From JAAXQD01 sp963790095 (lineage in GTDB: Bacteria > Desulfobacterota > Desulfobacteria > Desulfobacterales > UBA11574), in assembly GCA_963790095.1 (NCBI GenBank), contig CAWBNO010000008.1, positions 62,001 to 126,000 of the forward strand: a stretch of DNA of 64,000 nucleotides, in the 5' to 3' direction. The notes under the pieces were generated by a model. That model was not told the origin of the DNA. It saw nothing but the letters and a program-made list of their open reading frames with translations, and ran no database searches. This document shows, piece by piece, positions 63,478 through 64,000 of the stretch. Each line of letters opens with the position of its first letter. Position 1 is the first letter of the stretch. The translations under genes were made by a program, and so were the position numbers.

Positions 63478-63486
63478 GGTCAAGGT

Positions 63487-64000
63487 CTATAATTCCCCAA
63501 TCCTGAATCTCGTGAATCGGTTGATTGAAATATTCTCACCGATTTTTGCAATCATTTCATTTAACAGATCTTCAATAGTGATATCGGGATCACGAACATA
63601 CGCCTGATTCATCAGGCAGCTCTCCTTGAAATATTTCTGCATCTTACCTTCTACAATTTTATCCGCTATTTTTTCAGGTTTGCCCATTTCCAGTACCTGG
63701 CCCCGATAGATTTCTTTTTCCCTGTTGAGGGTCTTTTCAGGAATGTCTTCGGGTCGGATCCCAACAGGATTGGTGGCTGCAATGTGCATGGCAATATTTT
63801 TTGCAAATTCCTTGAAATCGTCATTTTTTGCTACAAAATCGGTCTCACAATTAACTTCAACCAGAACCCCGAGCTTGTTATCCATATGGATATAAGACTC
63901 GATGATCCCTTCTGTCATCGCCCTTCCGGCGCGTTTAGCAGCCGTCGCCAAGCCTTTTTTTCTCAAAAAATCGATGGCCTGACTCATATCACCATCACAC
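63487..64000 (-). CDS. tsf: Elongation factor Ts, N-terminus beyond window end
   Basis: The visible 170 residues cover most of EF-Ts, which exchanges GDP on EF-Tu. The helix FLRKKGLATAAKRAGR, the dimer core VLVEVNCETDFVAKNDDF and the C-terminal module are present. The frame stays open upstream of the ATG at 63987 (reading C-D-G-D before it), as in the N-terminal UBA-like domain of EF-Ts, so the real start lies past 64000. The gene is cut by the window, not truncated. Confidence 0.95.
   Translation of the reverse strand, partial: CDGDMSQAIDFLRKKGLATAAKRAGRAMTEGIIESYIHMDNKLGVLVEVNCETDFVAKNDDFKEFAKNIAMHIAATNPVGIRPEDIPEKTLNREKEIYRGQVLEMGKPEKIADKIVEGKMQKYFKESCLMNQAYVRDPDITIEDLLNEMIAKIGENISINRFTRFRIGEL

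Noticed and set aside
1..64000. CRISPR arrays, tRNA and rRNA genes
   Set aside because: No regular direct repeats with spacers and no cloverleaf or rRNA-like sequence found by eye; a computed tRNA scan was not possible.

Overview
The window is about 64 kb of bacterial chromosome with intermediate G+C and no rRNA, tRNA, CRISPR array or transposase that I can see. The gene content points to a Desulfobacterales-like member of the Desulfobacterota (former Deltaproteobacteria). The reasons are: rubredoxin with rubredoxin:oxygen oxidoreductase, DVU0298-type and DUF6178-type proteins, indolepyruvate:ferredoxin oxidoreductase, a predicted selenoprotein, and the tsf-pyrH-frr-uppS-cdsA-dxr-rseP order. 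The assignment is by inference; no rRNA is present to confirm it.

Layout. 0.1-4.7 kb (+): rubredoxin, flavodiiron O2 reductase, ferredoxin, a HEAT-type protein, a two-gene YeeE/YedE sulfur transporter and a small siroheme/ferredoxin reductase. 4.9-7.7 kb (-): a Tat/Sec-exported style amidase with a triplicated tail and a fused SpmA-SpmB membrane protein. 8.1-21.7 kb (+): a respiratory supercluster behind a near-consensus promoter, with Alternative Complex III genes (actB, C, D, F and a displaced pentaheme actA), a cbb3-like oxidase (CcoN, diheme CcoO-like), three small membrane proteins, a monoheme cytochrome c (ActE-like) and a CcoI/FixI copper ATPase. Together they would move electrons from quinol to O2. 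21.8-25.8 kb: inositol-phosphate synthase plus a TIM-barrel isomerase, a UPF0158 protein, a crotonase and a flavin-reductase remnant. 26.4-30 kb: queC and iorB/iorA. 30.6-37.3 kb (+): rdgB, a nitroreductase, a divergent GTP-PEP carboxykinase, an AmpG-like permease, a DUF6178 protein and a small protein. 37.3-43.6 kb: a terpenoid-cyclase-like (alpha/alpha) protein, a ThiE-ThiL fusion, an MBL hydrolase, a coiled-coil protein, a YkgJ cysteine-cluster protein, a cupin and a YchF-like GTPase. 43.6-53.8 kb (-): a type IV pilus block with a PilB/GspE ATPase, a DsbA-like selenoprotein, PilY1 and the minor pilins PilX, PilV (frameshifted), PilW and FimT. 54-64 kb (-): purQ, purL, rseP, dxr, cdsA, uppS, frr, pyrH and tsf (cut by the window end).

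The most interesting points are these. (1) A DsbA-like thioredoxin-fold protein next to pilY1 is interrupted by an in-frame TGA exactly where the first active-site Cys belongs, with a hairpin at bSECIS distance. I read it as a U-P-Y-C selenoprotein. (2) The ACIII/cbb3-type cluster has a moved ActA whose fifth haem motif is CX3CH, and an ActB that keeps the four N-terminal cluster cysteines. (3) At least three families of short non-coding repeats lie between genes, often inside operons. One of them supplies the last codons and the stop of the inositol-phosphate synthase gene.
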